43,386 bases of DNA from Clostridium sp. GTDB lineage: Bacteria > Bacillota > Clostridia > Clostridiales > Clostridiaceae. Below are positions 1 to 9,647 of this stretch, one piece after another. Each line of letters begins with the position of its first letter. Position 1 is the stretch's first letter. The notes under the pieces are model-generated. The model was not told the DNA's origin, did not search any database, and saw only the letters and a list, made by a program, of their open reading frames with translations. The DNA lies in the NCBI GenBank assembly GCA_028692255.1, contig JAQUXS010000016.1, positions 1 to 43,386 on the forward strand. The letters run 5' to 3'. The position numbers and the translations under genes are program-made.

Positions 1-117
1 ATAGATATGAAGGTTGAATTATTAAATTCAGTAGCTATGACAGAGAACCTAAGATTTGCAATAAGAGAAGGCGGAAGAACAGTTGGTTCAGGAGTTGTTA
101 CTTCTATAACTGAATAG
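1..117 (+). CDS. tuf: Elongation factor Tu, C-terminal fragment (5' end outside window)
   Basis: Open from base 1 in frame 1 and ending at TAG 115-117, giving 38 residues. The tail contains [17 protein letters not shown] and ends SITE, the highly conserved end of EF-Tu domain III. EF-Tu delivers aminoacyl-tRNA to the ribosome as a GTP complex. Its position just before rpsJ is the usual rpsL-rpsG-fusA-tuf-rpsJ order of Firmicutes. Only the last tenth of the protein is in the window, so nothing can be said about its start or control. Confidence 0.95.
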   Translation: MDMKVELLNSVAMTENLRFAIREGGRTVGSGVVTSITE

Positions 118-144
118 TCTTTTTTAAATAGAAAAAGGAAAAAG

Positions 145-171
145 GAAAGAGGACGCTCTTTCTTTTTTTTA
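145..171 (+). terminator. Rho-independent terminator after tuf
   Basis: A 7-bp stem GAAAGAG (145-151) / CTCTTTC (156-162) with a GACG loop, followed directly by a run of eight T. It separates the str operon (tuf) from the S10 operon. Confidence 0.9.
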
Positions 172-206
172 TTTTTTTTATTTAAATTGTTTTAAATAAA
201 AAAAAC

Positions 207-235
207 TTGTCAAAGCTTTATATTAGTAGTATAAT
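207..235 (+). promoter_or_regulatory. Sigma-A promoter of the S10 ribosomal operon
   Basis: TTGTCA at 207-212 and a perfect TATAAT at 230-235, separated by 17 bp. It lies after the tuf terminator and before the long leader. Transcription should start near base 242. Confidence 0.85.
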
Positions 236-241
236 AAGATA

Positions 242-437
242 GTTGTTATGTGAAAACAGCGATGAGGCAAGAGGTGGCCGCACTTACGGGAAATTCTTGC
301 TGAGTATGTCACGGTTATAAACCGGGCGACGGTTATTCTACTTAATACTTAAAAAATAAGCAACGCCAGGAACAGTTTACAGAATATCCGCTGTTGTGCG
401 TAAGAAGTGAGCGTGCGATGAAAAGGAGGGAATAGAA
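242..437 (+). promoter_or_regulatory. Structured 5' leader of the S10 operon
   Basis: About 195 nt without a credible gene but with nested pairings. AACAGCG (255-261) pairs with CGCTGTT (389-395). Inside it, GCAAGA (267-272) pairs with TCTTGC (295-300), and GTC (308-310) plus CGGTT (312-316) pair with AACCG (320-324) plus GAC (328-330) around an ATA loop. GC content is higher than in the flanking spacer. The rpsJ ribosome binding site (AAAAGGAGGG) follows. In E. coli the S10 leader is the L4 autoregulation site; a similar role here is inference, and the structure does not obviously match the enterobacterial one. Confidence 0.6.
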
Positions 438-746
438 ATGGCAAAACAAAAAATAAGAATAAGATTAAAGGCTTTTGATCACACAATACTTGATCAATCA
501 GCTGAAAAAATTGTTGAAACTGCAAAAAATACTGGAGCAAAGGTAGCAGGTCCAGTGCCACTACCAACAGAAAAAGATGTAGTTACAATACTTAGAGCAC
601 CACATAAGTATAAAGATTCAAGAGAACAATTTGAAATTAGAACACATAAAAGACTTATCGACATAGTAAGTCCTTCACCTAAGACTGTTGATGCTCTTAT
701 GAGACTTGACTTACCAGCAGGTGTTGACATTGAAATAAAATTATAA
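438..746 (+). CDS. rpsJ: 30S ribosomal protein S10
   Basis: 102 residues, the usual S10 length. Recognised from [21 protein letters not shown] at the start, [11 protein letters not shown] in the middle, and the S10 signature region with RTHKRLIDI followed by [11 protein letters not shown] at the end. S10 sits in the head of the 30S subunit; in many bacteria it also binds NusB in antitermination complexes. It is the first gene of the S10-spc-alpha superoperon, with AAAAGGAGGG about 7 bp before its ATG and its own promoter and leader upstream. Nothing unusual is seen. Confidence 0.98.
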   Translation: MAKQKIRIRLKAFDHTILDQSAEKIVETAKNTGAKVAGPVPLPTEKDVVTILRAPHKYKDSREQFEIRTHKRLIDIVSPSPKTVDALMRLDLPAGVDIEIKL

Positions 747-815
747 AATATAACTTAGATTAATAACGGTTATGATCACAATGTGATCCACTAATTCGTT
801 TAGGAGGTGCTGAAT

Positions 816-1448
816 ATGAAAAAAGCTATACTTGGTAGAAAACTTGGTATGACTCAGATATTTGATGAAGCAGGAAAAATTGTTCCTGTAAGTGTCATAG
901 AAGCAGGCCCTTGTGTTGTTCTTCAAAAGAAAACAACAGAAAAGGAAGGCTATGATGCAATACAAGTTGGTTTTGATGACAAGAGAGAAAAATTAGTTAA
1001 CAAGCCAGCAAAAGGACACTTTGCAAAAGCAGGTGCATCTTTTAAGAGATTCATAAAAGAATTAAGACTAGAAGATACAAGCGCTTATGAAGTTGGAGCT
1101 GAAATAAAAGCTGATACTTTTGCAGTAGGTGACAAAGTAGATGTATCAGGAGTTTCAAAAGGTAAGGGATTTCAAGGTACTATAAAAAGATGGAATGCAC
1201 ACATAGGACCTAAGAGTCATGGTTCAAAATTTCATAGAGCAGTTGGTTCAATGGGAGCTGCATCAGATCCATCAAGAACATTCAAAAACAAGAGAATGCC
1301 AGGACACATGGGACACGTTAATACTACAGTTTTAAATCTTGAAGTTGCAAAAGTAATTCCAGAAAAGAACGTAATATTAGTAAGAGGTGGAGTTCCAGGC
1401 CCTAATAAAGGATTCCTTGTTATAAAAGATTCAGTTAAAGCTCAATAA
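816..1448 (+). CDS. rplC: 50S ribosomal protein L3
   Basis: 210 residues from the ATG at 816, beginning [19 protein letters not shown] chose this ATG because TAGGAGGTG lies at the correct distance; the in-frame GTG at 807 overlaps that binding site and would add only three residues. The L3 hallmark segment ([11 protein letters not shown], then [13 protein letters not shown] and MPGHMGH) is intact; this loop reaches toward the peptidyl-transferase centre. Gap to rpsJ is about 70 bp. Confidence 0.97.
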   Translation: MKKAILGRKLGMTQIFDEAGKIVPVSVIEAGPCVVLQKKTTEKEGYDAIQVGFDDKREKLVNKPAKGHFAKAGASFKRFIKELRLEDTSAYEVGAEIKADTFAVGDKVDVSGVSKGKGFQGTIKRWNAHIGPKSHGSKFHRAVGSMGAASDPSRTFKNKRMPGHMGHVNTTVLNLEVAKVIPEKNVILVRGGVPGPNKGFLVIKDSVKAQ

Positions 1449-1469
1449 TAGTAGGAAGGAGGATGCAGA

Positions 1470-2090
1470 ATGCCTAAAGTAGGATTATTTAATAAAGAAG
1501 GACAAAAAGTTGGAGATGTAGAACTTAATGAAAGTGTGTTTGGCGCAGAAGTTAATGCCACAGCTTTACATCAAGTTGTAGTAGCTCAACTTGCAAACAA
1601 GAGACAGGGTACACAAAGTACTAAAACAAGATCGGAAGTTTCTGGAGGTGGAATAAAGCCTTGGAGACAAAAAGGTACTGGTAGAGCAAGACAAGGTTCA
1701 ATTAGAGCTCCACAATGGATACATGGTGGAATCGTATTTGCACCAAAGCCAAGAAGTTACAGAGTAGATCTTCCAAAGTCATTAAGAAGAGTTGCAATGA
1801 AATCAGCACTAAGCAGTAAGGTTCAGGAAAATGAAATTATTGTATTAGATAGCTTACAATTTGAAGCTCCAAAGACTAAAGAAGCAGTAAGCATGCTTTC
1901 AGCTTTAAAAGCAAAAAAAGCATTAGTAGTAGTAGCAGAATCAAATGAAAATATATATAAATCATTAAGAAATATCGAAGGGGTTTCAGTAATACCCGTA
2001 AACAATATTAATGTTTATGATATTCTTAAATATGATAACTTTATAATAACAAAGGATGCTGTATCAAAGATCGAGGAGGTGTATGCATAA
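1470..2090 (+). CDS. rplD: 50S ribosomal protein L4
   Basis: 206 residues. Typical L4 features are the extended loop with [21 protein letters not shown] followed by [12 protein letters not shown], which lines the exit tunnel, and a C-terminal domain ending in a Rossmann-like fold. GGAAGGAGG precedes the ATG. In E. coli L4 represses its own operon; here it is a candidate effector of the structured rpsJ leader, which is inference. The stop codon overlaps the rplW start by one base (TAATG), so the two are probably translationally coupled. Confidence 0.97.
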   Translation: MPKVGLFNKEGQKVGDVELNESVFGAEVNATALHQVVVAQLANKRQGTQSTKTRSEVSGGGIKPWRQKGTGRARQGSIRAPQWIHGGIVFAPKPRSYRVDLPKSLRRVAMKSALSSKVQENEIIVLDSLQFEAPKTKEAVSMLSALKAKKALVVVAESNENIYKSLRNIEGVSVIPVNNINVYDILKYDNFIITKDAVSKIEEVYA

Positions 2091-2389
2091 TGAATTTAAC
2101 TAGTTACGATATTATAAGAAAGCCAGTAATAACTGAAAAAAGTATGGCCGAAATGTCTGACAAAAAATACACCTTTATCGTGGATGTGCATGCAAACAAG
2201 TTACAAATAAAATTAGCTGTAGAAGAAGTATTCGGAGTAAAAGTATCTGAAGTTAGAACAGCTAATATATTTGGAAAAATAAAAAGAGTTGGAGTGCATG
2301 TAGGAAAAAGAGCAGACTATAAGAAAGCAATTATAAAGCTTACAAAAGATAGCAAAACAATTGAGTTCTTTGATGATATGGCTAAATAA
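2090..2389 (+). CDS. rplW: 50S ribosomal protein L23
   Basis: 99 residues. Recognised from [14 protein letters not shown] near the N terminus and the conserved segment [21 protein letters not shown], then [11 protein letters not shown]23 sits at the polypeptide exit tunnel and is the docking point for trigger factor and signal recognition particle. The start overlaps the rplD stop by one base, and a GAGGAGGTG motif inside the end of rplD serves as its binding site. Confidence 0.97.
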   Translation: MNLTSYDIIRKPVITEKSMAEMSDKKYTFIVDVHANKLQIKLAVEEVFGVKVSEVRTANIFGKIKRVGVHVGKRADYKKAIIKLTKDSKTIEFFDDMAK

Positions 2390-2442
2390 TATAGCGTTTA
2401 TTGGCGAGATGCCAGACAAGCGAAAAAAAGGAGGATATTAAA

Positions 2443-3276
2443 ATGGCAGTAAAAGGTTTTAATCCGACTACCCCTTCAAGAAGAAATATGACTGTAAGTA
2501 CATTTGAAGAAATTACAACAGATACACCACTTAAGTCACTTCTTGTTGATAAGAAGAGAAAAGGCGGAAGAAACGCTCAAGGTAAAATCACTGTTCGTCA
2601 TCATGGTGGTGGAGCAAAGCAAAAATATAGAATAATTGATTTCAAAAGAAACAAGGATGGTGTGGGTGCAAAGGTTGCAACCATAGAATATGATCCTAAC
2701 AGAACAGCTTATATTGCACTTGTTATATACGCAGATGGTGACAAAAGATACATACTTGCTCCAGTTGGCTTAAAAGTTGGAGATGTAGTTGTTTCAGGAC
2801 CAGAAGCAGATATAAAACCAGGTAATACATTACCACTTTTGAACATACCAGTTGGTACAGTAGTACACAATGTTGAACTTGCAAAGGGCAAGGGAGCTCA
2901 GCTTGTTAGATCAGCAGGTGCTAGTGCACAACTTATGGCAAAAGAAGGAGAATATGCTACTCTTAGATTACCAAGTGGTGAAATGAGATATGTTAGAATC
3001 GAATGCAGAGCTACAATAGGAATTGTTTCTAACCTTACTCATGAAATAGTTAGCATAGGTAAAGCCGGAAAAAAGAGACATCTTGGAATTAGACCAACAG
3101 TAAGAGGTTCAGCAATGAATCCTAATGACCATCCACATGGTGGTGGTGAAGGTAAAGCACCAGTCGGACATCCAGGACCAATGACTCCATGGGGTAAACC
3201 AGCTCTTGGATATAAGACAAGAAAACATAAGAAATATTCAGATAGGTTCATTATTAAAGGTAGAAAGACTAAGTAG
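2443..3276 (+). CDS. rplB: 50S ribosomal protein L2
   Basis: 277 residues from ATG 2443 ([14 protein letters not shown]), preceded by AAAAAGGAGG. An in-frame ATG at 2401 exists but lacks a binding site and would add 14 residues not found in L2 proteins. The segments [17 protein letters not shown] and the C-terminal [13 protein letters not shown], carrying the conserved His needed for peptidyl transfer, are intact. L2 bridges 23S rRNA domains and is among the most conserved ribosomal proteins. Confidence 0.97.
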   Translation: MAVKGFNPTTPSRRNMTVSTFEEITTDTPLKSLLVDKKRKGGRNAQGKITVRHHGGGAKQKYRIIDFKRNKDGVGAKVATIEYDPNRTAYIALVIYADGDKRYILAPVGLKVGDVVVSGPEADIKPGNTLPLLNIPVGTVVHNVELAKGKGAQLVRSAGASAQLMAKEGEYATLRLPSGEMRYVRIECRATIGIVSNLTHEIVSIGKAGKKRHLGIRPTVRGSAMNPNDHPHGGGEGKAPVGHPGPMTPWGKPALGYKTRKHKKYSDRFIIKGRKTK

Positions 3277-3336
3277 TTGAGGGGAGCCTTAAAGTTCTCT
3301 TCAATTGTGGTGTCTTAGCGAAGGGAGGCTAACAAT

Positions 3337-3621
3337 TTGAGTAGATCTATAAAAAAAGGACCATTTGTTCAAGAAGTACTTCTTAAGAGAATTAACGAAA
3401 TGAACAAGAGTGGAGAAAAGAAAGTTATAAAAACTTGGTCAAGAAGTTCAACAATCTTTCCACAGATGATTGGTCATACAATAGCAGTACATGATGGAAG
3501 AAAGCATGTTCCAGTCTATATAAGCGAGGATATGGTTGGACATAAACTTGGAGAGTTTGTTTTAACAAGAACTTTCAAAGGACACGGTAATAACACTGAA
3601 AAAACAACTCAGGTTAAATAG
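3337..3621 (+). CDS. rpsS: 30S ribosomal protein S19
   Basis: 94 residues, starting at TTG 3337 (read as Met: [16 protein letters not shown]). No ATG is possible without losing the conserved N terminus, and GGGAGG lies 8 bp upstream. Motifs [21 protein letters not shown] and [15 protein letters not shown] are typical. S19 binds 16S rRNA in the head with S13. The 60-bp gap before it contains AGCCT, complementary to AGGCT overlapping the binding site, so a weak local structure may limit initiation. Confidence 0.96.
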   Translation: MSRSIKKGPFVQEVLLKRINEMNKSGEKKVIKTWSRSSTIFPQMIGHTIAVHDGRKHVPVYISEDMVGHKLGEFVLTRTFKGHGNNTEKTTQVK

Positions 3622-3644
3622 TGTTAGGAAGGAGGCAATTAATA

Positions 3645-3980
3645 ATGGAAGCAAAGGCAATAGTTAAATATGTAAGAATGTCCCAGATGAAAGTGGGAGT
3701 AGTTCTTAATTTGATAAGAGGTAAAGATGTCAATGAAGCTTTCGCTATATTACAATATACTCCTAGAGATGCAGCGAGTGTTGTAAATAAAGTGTTAAAG
3801 TCAGCAGTGGCAAATGCAGAAAACAATTTTAATTTGGATATAAACAGATTATATGTTGCAGATGTATATACAGGCCAAGGTCCAACATTAAAGAGATTTC
3901 AGCCACATGCACAAGGAAGAGCATTTAGAATTAAAAAGAGAACTAGTCACATTACCCTAGTTGTAAAAGAAAGAGAATAG
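3645..3980 (+). CDS. rplV: 50S ribosomal protein L22
   Basis: 111 residues from ATG 3645 ([16 protein letters not shown]). An upstream in-frame GTG at 3621 would translate through the ribosome binding site AAGGAGG, so it is rejected. The conserved region with [20 protein letters not shown] and THITLVV at the C terminus marks L22, whose beta-hairpin lines the exit tunnel and is a known site for macrolide-resistance mutations. Confidence 0.96.
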   Translation: MEAKAIVKYVRMSQMKVGVVLNLIRGKDVNEAFAILQYTPRDAASVVNKVLKSAVANAENNFNLDINRLYVADVYTGQGPTLKRFQPHAQGRAFRIKKRTSHITLVVKERE

Positions 3981-3995
3981 AAGGAGGGAAAGAGT

Positions 3996-4664
3996 GTGGG
4001 ACAGAAAGTTAATCCGCACGGCTTAAGAGTCGGCGTAATAAAAGATTGGAACGCTAAATGGTATGCAGATAATAAGAATTTTGCAGATTATTTAATAGAA
4101 GATAATAAAATAAGAAAATTCACAAAGAATAAGCTTAAAAACTCAGGAATTTCAAAAATTGAAATTGAAAGAGCTGCAAAAAGAATTAAATTAAATATCT
4201 ACACTGCTAAGCCAGGAATGGTTATTGGTAAAGGCGGTCAAGGTATAGAAGCCCTAAAAAAAGAACTTGTTCCTTTTGTTACAGGAAAAAATCTTTTAAT
4301 CAACATTGTTGAAGTTAAAAATGCAGATAGTGATGCACAACTTATGGCTGAAAATATAGCTTCACAGCTTGAAAGAAGAATATCTTTCAGAAGAGCTATG
4401 AAACAGACTATACAAAGAGCAATGAGATATGGTGTCAAAGGAGTTAAAACTTTATGTTCAGGAAGACTTGCTGGAGCAGAAATTGCAAGATCAGAACAGT
4501 ATCATGAAGGAACAATTCCATTGCAGACTTTAAGAGCAGATATCGATTATGGATTTGCAGAAGCAAATACAACATATGGAAAAATTGGTGTCAAAGTATG
4601 GGTTTATAGAGGCGAAGTTCTTCCTACTAAAAAGAATGTAAAAAAGGAAGAAGCTAAAGCTTAA
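3996..4664 (+). CDS. rpsC: 30S ribosomal protein S3
   Basis: 222 residues, GTG start with AGAAGGAGGG upstream. The N terminus [17 protein letters not shown] is standard. A type II KH domain follows with the RNA-binding loop [12 protein letters not shown] around residue 75, then the C-terminal domain with [21 protein letters not shown]3 lies at the mRNA entry channel and contributes to helicase activity. The tail ends in a basic/acidic run ([11 protein letters not shown]). Confidence 0.97.
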   Translation: MGQKVNPHGLRVGVIKDWNAKWYADNKNFADYLIEDNKIRKFTKNKLKNSGISKIEIERAAKRIKLNIYTAKPGMVIGKGGQGIEALKKELVPFVTGKNLLINIVEVKNADSDAQLMAENIASQLERRISFRRAMKQTIQRAMRYGVKGVKTLCSGRLAGAEIARSEQYHEGTIPLQTLRADIDYGFAEANTTYGKIGVKVWVYRGEVLPTKKNVKKEEAKA

Positions 4665-4684
4665 GAAGGAAGGAGGAATACGAT

Positions 4685-5122
4685 ATGTTAATGCCTAAGA
4701 GAGTTAGACGTCGTAAAGTACAACGTGGTAGAATGAAAGGCAAAGCTACTAGAGGTAATTTTATAGCTTATGGAGAGTATGGTTTACAGGCAACAGAATG
4801 TGGTTGGATTACAAGCAATCAAATTGAAGCTGCCAGAGTTGCAATAAATAGATATCTTAAAAGAGGCGGAAAACTTTGGATAAAGATTTTCCCAGACAAA
4901 CCAGTAACTGAAAAACCAGCAGAAACTCGTATGGGTTCCGGAAAAGGTTCACCAGAATATTGGGTTGCTGTTGTAAAACCTGGTAGAGTATTATTTGAGA
5001 TAGCAGGTGTAACAGAAGAGCAAGCTAGAGAAGCAATGAGACTTGCAGGACACAAACTTCCTATTATTGCGAAATTTATAAAAAAAGAGGCTGACTCAAA
5101 GGAAATGGGTGGTGAGAATTAA
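4685..5122 (+). CDS. rplP: 50S ribosomal protein L16
   Basis: 145 residues. Starts [19 protein letters not shown]; the first ATG is used because Firmicute L16 proteins begin ML-PKR and GGAGG is 9 bp upstream. The region with [22 protein letters not shown] and [19 protein letters not shown] is characteristic. L16 helps position the A-site tRNA. The stop overlaps the rpmC start by one base. Confidence 0.97.
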   Translation: MLMPKRVRRRKVQRGRMKGKATRGNFIAYGEYGLQATECGWITSNQIEAARVAINRYLKRGGKLWIKIFPDKPVTEKPAETRMGSGKGSPEYWVAVVKPGRVLFEIAGVTEEQAREAMRLAGHKLPIIAKFIKKEADSKEMGGEN

Positions 5123-5325
5123 TGAAGGCTAAAGAATTAAGAGAAAAAACTCCTCAAGATTTACAAGTTCAATTGACTGATTTAAAATCAGAATTATTCA
5201 GATTGAGATTTCAGTTAGCTACTGGCCAACTAGAAAATCCTATGAGAATTAAAACTGTAAGGAAATCTATAGCCCAGATTAAGACCATCCTTAGAGAACA
5301 AGAGCTAAGGGCATTTGAACAGTAA
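5122..5325 (+). CDS. rpmC: 50S ribosomal protein L29
   Basis: 67 residues, all helical as expected: [18 protein letters not shown], then [19 protein letters not shown] and the L29 signature ending [15 protein letters not shown]. It lies near the tunnel exit next to L23. The ATG overlaps the rplP stop (TAATG), and GGTGGTGAG just upstream is a modest binding site, consistent with coupled translation. Confidence 0.96.
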   Translation: MKAKELREKTPQDLQVQLTDLKSELFRLRFQLATGQLENPMRIKTVRKSIAQIKTILREQELRAFEQ

Positions 5326-5346
5326 AACTGAAAGGAGGTTTATCCT

Positions 5347-5601
5347 GTGGAAAGAGGAAATAGAAAAACAAGAATCGGTAAAGTTGTTTCAGATAAAATG
5401 GAAAAAACCATTGTAGTTGCTGTTGAAACTAAGGTTCGTCATCCACTTTACGGAAAAATAATAAACAGAACTACTAAATTTAAGGCTCATGATGAAAATA
5501 ATGAAGCTAATATAAATGATAAAGTGTTAATAATGGAAACAAGACCATTGTCAAAGGACAAAAGATGGAGACTTGTTGAAATAGTTGAAAAGGCTAAATA
5601 G
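5347..5601 (+). CDS. rpsQ: 30S ribosomal protein S17
   Basis: 84 residues with a GTG start after GAAAGGAGG. OB-fold S17 with [20 protein letters not shown] and [20 protein letters not shown]; the C-terminal part contains [21 protein letters not shown] primary 16S rRNA binding protein needed early in 30S assembly. Normal gene order rpmC-rpsQ-rplN. Confidence 0.97.
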   Translation: MERGNRKTRIGKVVSDKMEKTIVVAVETKVRHPLYGKIINRTTKFKAHDENNEANINDKVLIMETRPLSKDKRWRLVEIVEKAK

Positions 5602-5628
5602 TCTTTTACTCGAAAGGAGGGTATTTAG

Positions 5629-5994
5629 ATGATACAAGCACAAACAATGTTAAAAGTTGCAGATAATTCAGGTGCTAAGGAAATTATGTGTATAAGAGTA
5701 TTAGGTGGTTCCAAGAGAAAATGGGGAAACATCGGAGACATAATAGTTGCTAGTGTTAAAAGTGCAACACCAGGCGGTGTTGTTAAAAAAGGCGAAGTTG
5801 TTAAGGCTGTAATAGTAAGATCAGTAAAGGGTCTTAGAAGAGCAGATGGATCATATATAAAATTTGATGAAAATGCTGCTGTAATTATAAATGAAAAACA
5901 GCCTAAAGGAACTCGTATATTTGGACCTATTGCTAGGGAGTTAAGAGATAAAGATTTCAACAAAATTTTATCACTGGCACCTGAAGTTCTATAA
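5629..5994 (+). CDS. rplN: 50S ribosomal protein L14
   Basis: 121 residues. Starts [18 protein letters not shown] and contains the L14 signature ending in the [16 protein letters not shown] stretch; the C-terminal [10 protein letters not shown] is canonical. L14 lies at the subunit interface and is the docking site for RsfS. GAAAGGAGGG precedes the ATG. A minus-strand open frame covering the same bases is a coding shadow. Confidence 0.97.
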   Translation: MIQAQTMLKVADNSGAKEIMCIRVLGGSKRKWGNIGDIIVASVKSATPGGVVKKGEVVKAVIVRSVKGLRRADGSYIKFDENAAVIINEKQPKGTRIFGPIARELRDKDFNKILSLAPEVL

Positions 5995-6012
5995 GATTAG
6001 GAGGTGGCGCAA

Positions 6013-6336
6013 ATGGCATTAAACAGAGTTCATGTTGTTAAAAAAGATACAGTTGTAGTTGTTTCTGGAAAAGATAAAGGAAAAATAGGCGAAGTTTTAG
6101 CTGTAAATCCTAAAAAATCAACTGTATTAGTTAAAGATGTTAATGTAGTAACTAAACACCAGAAGCCTAGTAAGGCAAACGTTCAAGGTGGAATTATAAA
6201 TAGAGAAGCTGCAATAAATAGCTCAAAGGTTATGCTTTATTGCACAAAATGTAAATCTGCTACTAGAGTCAGCTATAAAATATTAGAAGACGGTAGTAAG
6301 GTTAGAGTGTGCAAAAAGTGTGGAGAAACATTTTAG
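6013..6336 (+). CDS. rplX: 50S ribosomal protein L24 (zinc-ribbon form)
   Basis: 107 residues from ATG 6013 (MALNRVHVVKKDTVVVVSG). The in-frame GTG at 6004 lies inside the TAGGAGGTGG binding site and is rejected. The KOW motif (VVVSGKDKGKIGEVLAV) is near the N terminus. The C-terminal part carries two CxxC pairs (Cys77/80 and Cys100/103), the form seen in many clostridia that probably binds zinc. L24 nucleates 50S assembly. Confidence 0.96.
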   Translation: MALNRVHVVKKDTVVVVSGKDKGKIGEVLAVNPKKSTVLVKDVNVVTKHQKPSKANVQGGIINREAAINSSKVMLYCTKCKSATRVSYKILEDGSKVRVCKKCGETF

Positions 6337-6358
6337 ATTTTGAAAGGAGGGCTAATGA

Positions 6359-6901
6359 ATGGCTTCAAGACTAAAAGAAAAATATGATAAAGAAACTATT
6401 TCCGCATTAATGGAAAAGTTTGAATATAAAAATGTTATGGATGTACCTAAGCTTGAAAAGATAGTTATAAACATGGGTATCGGAGAAGCTAAGGAAAATT
6501 CAAAGGTTTTAGAATCTGCTACAGCAGACCTTGCATTAATAACAGGACAAAAACCAATTCTTACTAGAGCAAAAAAATCAATAGCGAACTTTAAAATCAG
6601 AGAAAACATGCCAATAGGTTGCAAGGTTACTTTGAGAAAAGAAAAAATGTATGAGTTTGCTGATAAACTTATGAATGTTGCATTACCAAGAGTAAGAGAC
6701 TTCAGAGGAGTTTCAAGCAAAGCATTTGACGGAAGAGGAAATTATGCTCTAGGAATTAAAGAACAATTAATATTCCCTGAAATCGAATATGATAAAGTTG
6801 ATAAAATAAGAGGTATGGATATAATATTTGTAACTACAGCAAAAAGTGACGAGGAAGCAAGAGAACTTTTAAGATTCCTTGGAATGCCATTTGCTCAATA
6901 G
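6359..6901 (+). CDS. rplE: 50S ribosomal protein L5
   Basis: 180 residues, the usual Firmicute length. Recognised from RLKEKYDKE, the L5 signature segment starting [16 protein letters not shown], and the C-terminal [20 protein letters not shown] followed by a motif ending [10 protein letters not shown]5 binds 5S rRNA and contacts P-site tRNA. TGAAAGGAGGG precedes the ATG. Confidence 0.97.
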   Translation: MASRLKEKYDKETISALMEKFEYKNVMDVPKLEKIVINMGIGEAKENSKVLESATADLALITGQKPILTRAKKSIANFKIRENMPIGCKVTLRKEKMYEFADKLMNVALPRVRDFRGVSSKAFDGRGNYALGIKEQLIFPEIEYDKVDKIRGMDIIFVTTAKSDEEARELLRFLGMPFAQ

Positions 6902-6915
6902 AAGGAGGTAATATT

Positions 6916-7101
6916 GTGGCACGTAAGGCTATGATCGAAAAGTGGAAAAAAGAACCTAAATTTTCAACAAGAGCTTACACAAGATGCAGAATATGCGGAA
7001 GACCCCACAGTGTATTAAAGAAATATGGTGTTTGCCGTATTTGTTTTAGAGAACTTGCTTACAAGGGTGAGATACCAGGTTGTAGAAAAGCAAGCTGGTA
7101 G
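6916..7101 (+). CDS. rpsZ: 30S ribosomal protein S14, zinc-binding type
   Basis: 61 residues, GTG start after AGAAGGAGGT. The short C+ form of S14 with four zinc ligands, Cys24, Cys27, Cys40 and Cys43 (CRIC and CRIC), in place of the longer zinc-free form. The C terminus [11 protein letters not shown] is typical. The symbol rpsN is also used. No zinc-independent paralogue is in the window. Confidence 0.96.
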   Translation: MARKAMIEKWKKEPKFSTRAYTRCRICGRPHSVLKKYGVCRICFRELAYKGEIPGCRKASW

Positions 7102-7132
7102 TATTATTATCAAATGAAAGGAGGCACATATA

Positions 7133-7531
7133 ATGGTTATGACAGACCCAATTGCAGATTTGCTTACTCGTATAAGAAATGCAAATATTGTAAAACATGA
7201 AGTAGTAGAAATTCCGTCTTCAAACATAAAGAAATCTATAGCAAATATAATGCTTCAAGAAGGATATATAAAGAATATTGAGGAATATAGTGACGGTTCA
7301 GTGCCAATGCTAAGACTTAGTATGAAGTACGGTCAAAATAAATTAAGAGTTATAACAGGACTTAGAAGAATATCAAAGCCTGGATTAAGAGTATATTGCA
7401 GAAAAGACGAAATACCTAAAGTGCTTAACGGACTTGGAGCTGCAGTAATATCAACTTCAAAAGGAATAGTAACTGATAGGGAAGCTAGAAAATCAGGATT
7501 AGGTGGAGAAGTTATCTGCTATATCTGGTAG
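7133..7531 (+). CDS. rpsH: 30S ribosomal protein S8
   Basis: 132 residues starting [18 protein letters not shown], as in B. subtilis S8, with AAAGGAGG upstream. C-terminal signature contains [20 protein letters not shown] and ends VICYIW. S8 binds helix 21 of 16S rRNA; in E. coli it is the translational repressor of the spc operon. Confidence 0.97.
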   Translation: MVMTDPIADLLTRIRNANIVKHEVVEIPSSNIKKSIANIMLQEGYIKNIEEYSDGSVPMLRLSMKYGQNKLRVITGLRRISKPGLRVYCRKDEIPKVLNGLGAAVISTSKGIVTDREARKSGLGGEVICYIW

Positions 7532-7553
7532 TTTAAGAAACGGAGGTGTAATT

Positions 7554-8093
7554 ATGTCAAGAATAGGAAAGATGCCAGTAGAAATTCCAAGTGGAGTAAC
7601 TGTTACAGTAACACCAGACAACGTTGTTACTGTAAAAGGCGCAAAAGGCCAATTAGTGAAACCTATGCATAAAGATATGAAGATTGTTGTTGAAGGAGAA
7701 ACTGTTGTTGTTACAAGACCTAGTGATGATAAAAATCACAAAGCTCTTCACGGACTTACAAGAGCGCTTATACACAACATGGTTGTAGGAGTATCTGAAG
7801 GATTTTCAAAAACTCTTGAACTTGTAGGAGTAGGATACAGAGTTCAATTAAAGGGTAAAAAATTAGTAATGAATCTTGGATATTCACATCCAGTTGAAGT
7901 GGAATCTGTTGAAGGAATTACTTTTGAAACTCCAGATGCTAACAAAATTATTGTAAAAGGTCTCGACAAAGAATTAGTTGGATCAGTTGCAGCAGATATA
8001 AGAACTTGGAGAAAACCTGAACCTTATAAGGGAAAAGGAATTAAATACATCGATGAACACATAAGACGTAAAGAAGGTAAGACTGGTAAATAA
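7554..8093 (+). CDS. rplF: 50S ribosomal protein L6
   Basis: 179 residues from ATG 7554 ([17 protein letters not shown]), after CGGAGGTG. A longer in-frame reading from 7503 lies within rpsH and is not credible. Two repeated L6 domains; the second carries [17 protein letters not shown] and the signature [22 protein letters not shown]6 lies near the sarcin-ricin loop. Confidence 0.97.
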   Translation: MSRIGKMPVEIPSGVTVTVTPDNVVTVKGAKGQLVKPMHKDMKIVVEGETVVVTRPSDDKNHKALHGLTRALIHNMVVGVSEGFSKTLELVGVGYRVQLKGKKLVMNLGYSHPVEVESVEGITFETPDANKIIVKGLDKELVGSVAADIRTWRKPEPYKGKGIKYIDEHIRRKEGKTGK

Positions 8094-8115
8094 TCATTGA
8101 AAGGAGTGAAGTTGC

Positions 8116-8478
8116 GTGTTTAAGAAGAAAGACAGAAGCGAAGCAAGAGAAAGACGTCATTTAAGAGTACGTAAAAACATATCAGGCACTGCACAAAGAC
8201 CTAGACTTTCAGTTTTCAGAAGTGAAAAAAACATATATGCTCAAATAATTGATGATGTAGCTGGTAATACATTAGTTTCAGCATCAAGTAAAGACAAGGA
8301 ATTTACAGCTAAGGTTGGAAGCAACAAAGAAGCTGCTAAATTTGTTGGTGAACTTATAGCAAAGAAAGCTATTGAAAAAGGAATAAAGGAAGTTGTTTTT
8401 GATAGAGGCGGATTTGTTTATCACGGTAGAGTTAAAGAACTTGCAGAAGGTGCAAGAGAGGCCGGATTAGAATTTTAA
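8116..8478 (+). CDS. rplR: 50S ribosomal protein L18
   Basis: 120 residues, GTG start ([19 protein letters not shown]) with GAAAGGAGTG upstream. Conserved [20 protein letters not shown] and C-terminal [20 protein letters not shown] followed by AREAGLEF. L18 binds 5S rRNA together with L5 and L25. The arginine-rich N terminus is normal for the family. Confidence 0.97.
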   Translation: MFKKKDRSEARERRHLRVRKNISGTAQRPRLSVFRSEKNIYAQIIDDVAGNTLVSASSKDKEFTAKVGSNKEAAKFVGELIAKKAIEKGIKEVVFDRGGFVYHGRVKELAEGAREAGLEF

Positions 8479-8494
8479 ACAAGGAGGAAAATAA

Positions 8495-8992
8495 ATGAGA
8501 ATCGATCCTAGCACACTAGATTTAAAAGAAAAAGTTGTATTTATAAATAGAGTTGCAAAGGTTGTTAAAGGCGGAAGAAACTTTAGATTCAGCGTTCTTG
8601 TAGTAGTTGGAGATGAGAACGGACACGTTGGTGTTGGTACTGGAAAATCAGTTGAAATACCTGAAGCAATAAGAAAAGGAATTGAAGATGCTAAGAAAAA
8701 TCTTGTAAATGTAGCCTTGGTTGGTACAACAGTTCCTCACAGAATCGAAGGAATATTTGGTACTGGAAAAGTTTTAATAATGCCAGCTACAGAAGGTACA
8801 GGAGTTATAGCAGGAGGACCTGTTAGATCCGTACTTGAACTTGCAGGAATTAAAGATGTAAAAGCAAAATCACTTGGATCAAATAATCCAAGAAATATGG
8901 TAAATGCTACAATAAACGGTTTAGCAAATCTTAGAACAGTAGAAGATATAGCTGCTCTTAGAGGAAAAACTGTTGAAGAAATTTTAGGATAG
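8495..8992 (+). CDS. rpsE: 30S ribosomal protein S5
   Basis: 165 residues. N-terminal double-stranded-RNA-binding-like domain with [18 protein letters not shown] and [20 protein letters not shown], and a C-terminal domain with [19 protein letters not shown] and [16 protein letters not shown]5 contributes to decoding fidelity; changes in the VKGGRN loop give spectinomycin resistance in other bacteria, and the loop here looks wild-type. Confidence 0.97.
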   Translation: MRIDPSTLDLKEKVVFINRVAKVVKGGRNFRFSVLVVVGDENGHVGVGTGKSVEIPEAIRKGIEDAKKNLVNVALVGTTVPHRIEGIFGTGKVLIMPATEGTGVIAGGPVRSVLELAGIKDVKAKSLGSNNPRNMVNATINGLANLRTVEDIAALRGKTVEEILG

Positions 8993-9003
8993 GAGGAGTT
9001 AGC

Positions 9004-9183
9004 ATGGCTAAGCTTTCAATAACACTTACTAAGAGTTTAATTGGTAGAAAAAAAGATCATATAGCTACTGTTAATGCCCTTGGTCTTAGAAAAATCAGAA
9101 AAACTGTTGAAAAAGAAGATACTCCTCAAATAAGAGGTATGATAAAAAAAGTTGACTATCTTCTAAAAGTTGAAGAAATTTAA
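9004..9183 (+). CDS. rpmD: 50S ribosomal protein L30
   Basis: 59 residues (ATG 9004, TAA 9181-9183), short but clear: [19 protein letters not shown], then a segment with [20 protein letters not shown] and a C-terminal [13 protein letters not shown]30 is a small peripheral 50S protein, here in the standard rpsE-rpmD-rplO order. TAGGAGGAG lies 5 bp before the ATG, 11 bp after rpsE. Confidence 0.95.
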   Translation: MAKLSITLTKSLIGRKKDHIATVNALGLRKIRKTVEKEDTPQIRGMIKKVDYLLKVEEI

Positions 9184-9205
9184 TTAAATTAGAGGAGGTG
9201 TAATT

Positions 9206-9646
9206 ATGAAACTTCATGAATTAAAGCCAGCTGCAGGATCAAAAAAGGCTCCAAAGAGAATCGGAAGAGGAACTGGATCAGGTTTTGGTAGAAATGCAGG
9301 TAAAGGTGAAAAGGGACAAAAAGCAAGATCAGGAGGCGGAGTTAGACCTGGTTTTGAAGGTGGTCAGATGCCACTTTACAGAAGATTACCAAAAAGAGGA
9401 TTTACAAATATATTTGCTAAAAACATTGTTAGCATAAATGTTGATAGATTAAATGTATTTGAAGATGGAACAGAAGTTACAGTTGATGTACTTGTTAATA
9501 AAGGTGTAATTAGTTCCCCTAAAGATGGCGTTAAAATACTTGGCAACGGAGATATTACAAAAAAACTTACTGTTAAAGTAAATAAATTCTCAAAAGTAGC
9601 TGCTGAAAAAATCGAAGCCGCTGGAGGAAAAGTAGAGGTGGTATAA
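9206..9646 (+). CDS. rplO: 50S ribosomal protein L15
   Basis: 146 residues. N-terminal extension [20 protein letters not shown] and the Gly/Arg-rich [20 protein letters not shown], then the segment with [17 protein letters not shown], all typical of L15. GAGGAGGTG precedes the ATG. secY begins one base after its stop. Confidence 0.97.
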   Translation: MKLHELKPAAGSKKAPKRIGRGTGSGFGRNAGKGEKGQKARSGGGVRPGFEGGQMPLYRRLPKRGFTNIFAKNIVSINVDRLNVFEDGTEVTVDVLVNKGVISSPKDGVKILGNGDITKKLTVKVNKFSKVAAEKIEAAGGKVEVV

Positions 9647-9647
9647 G

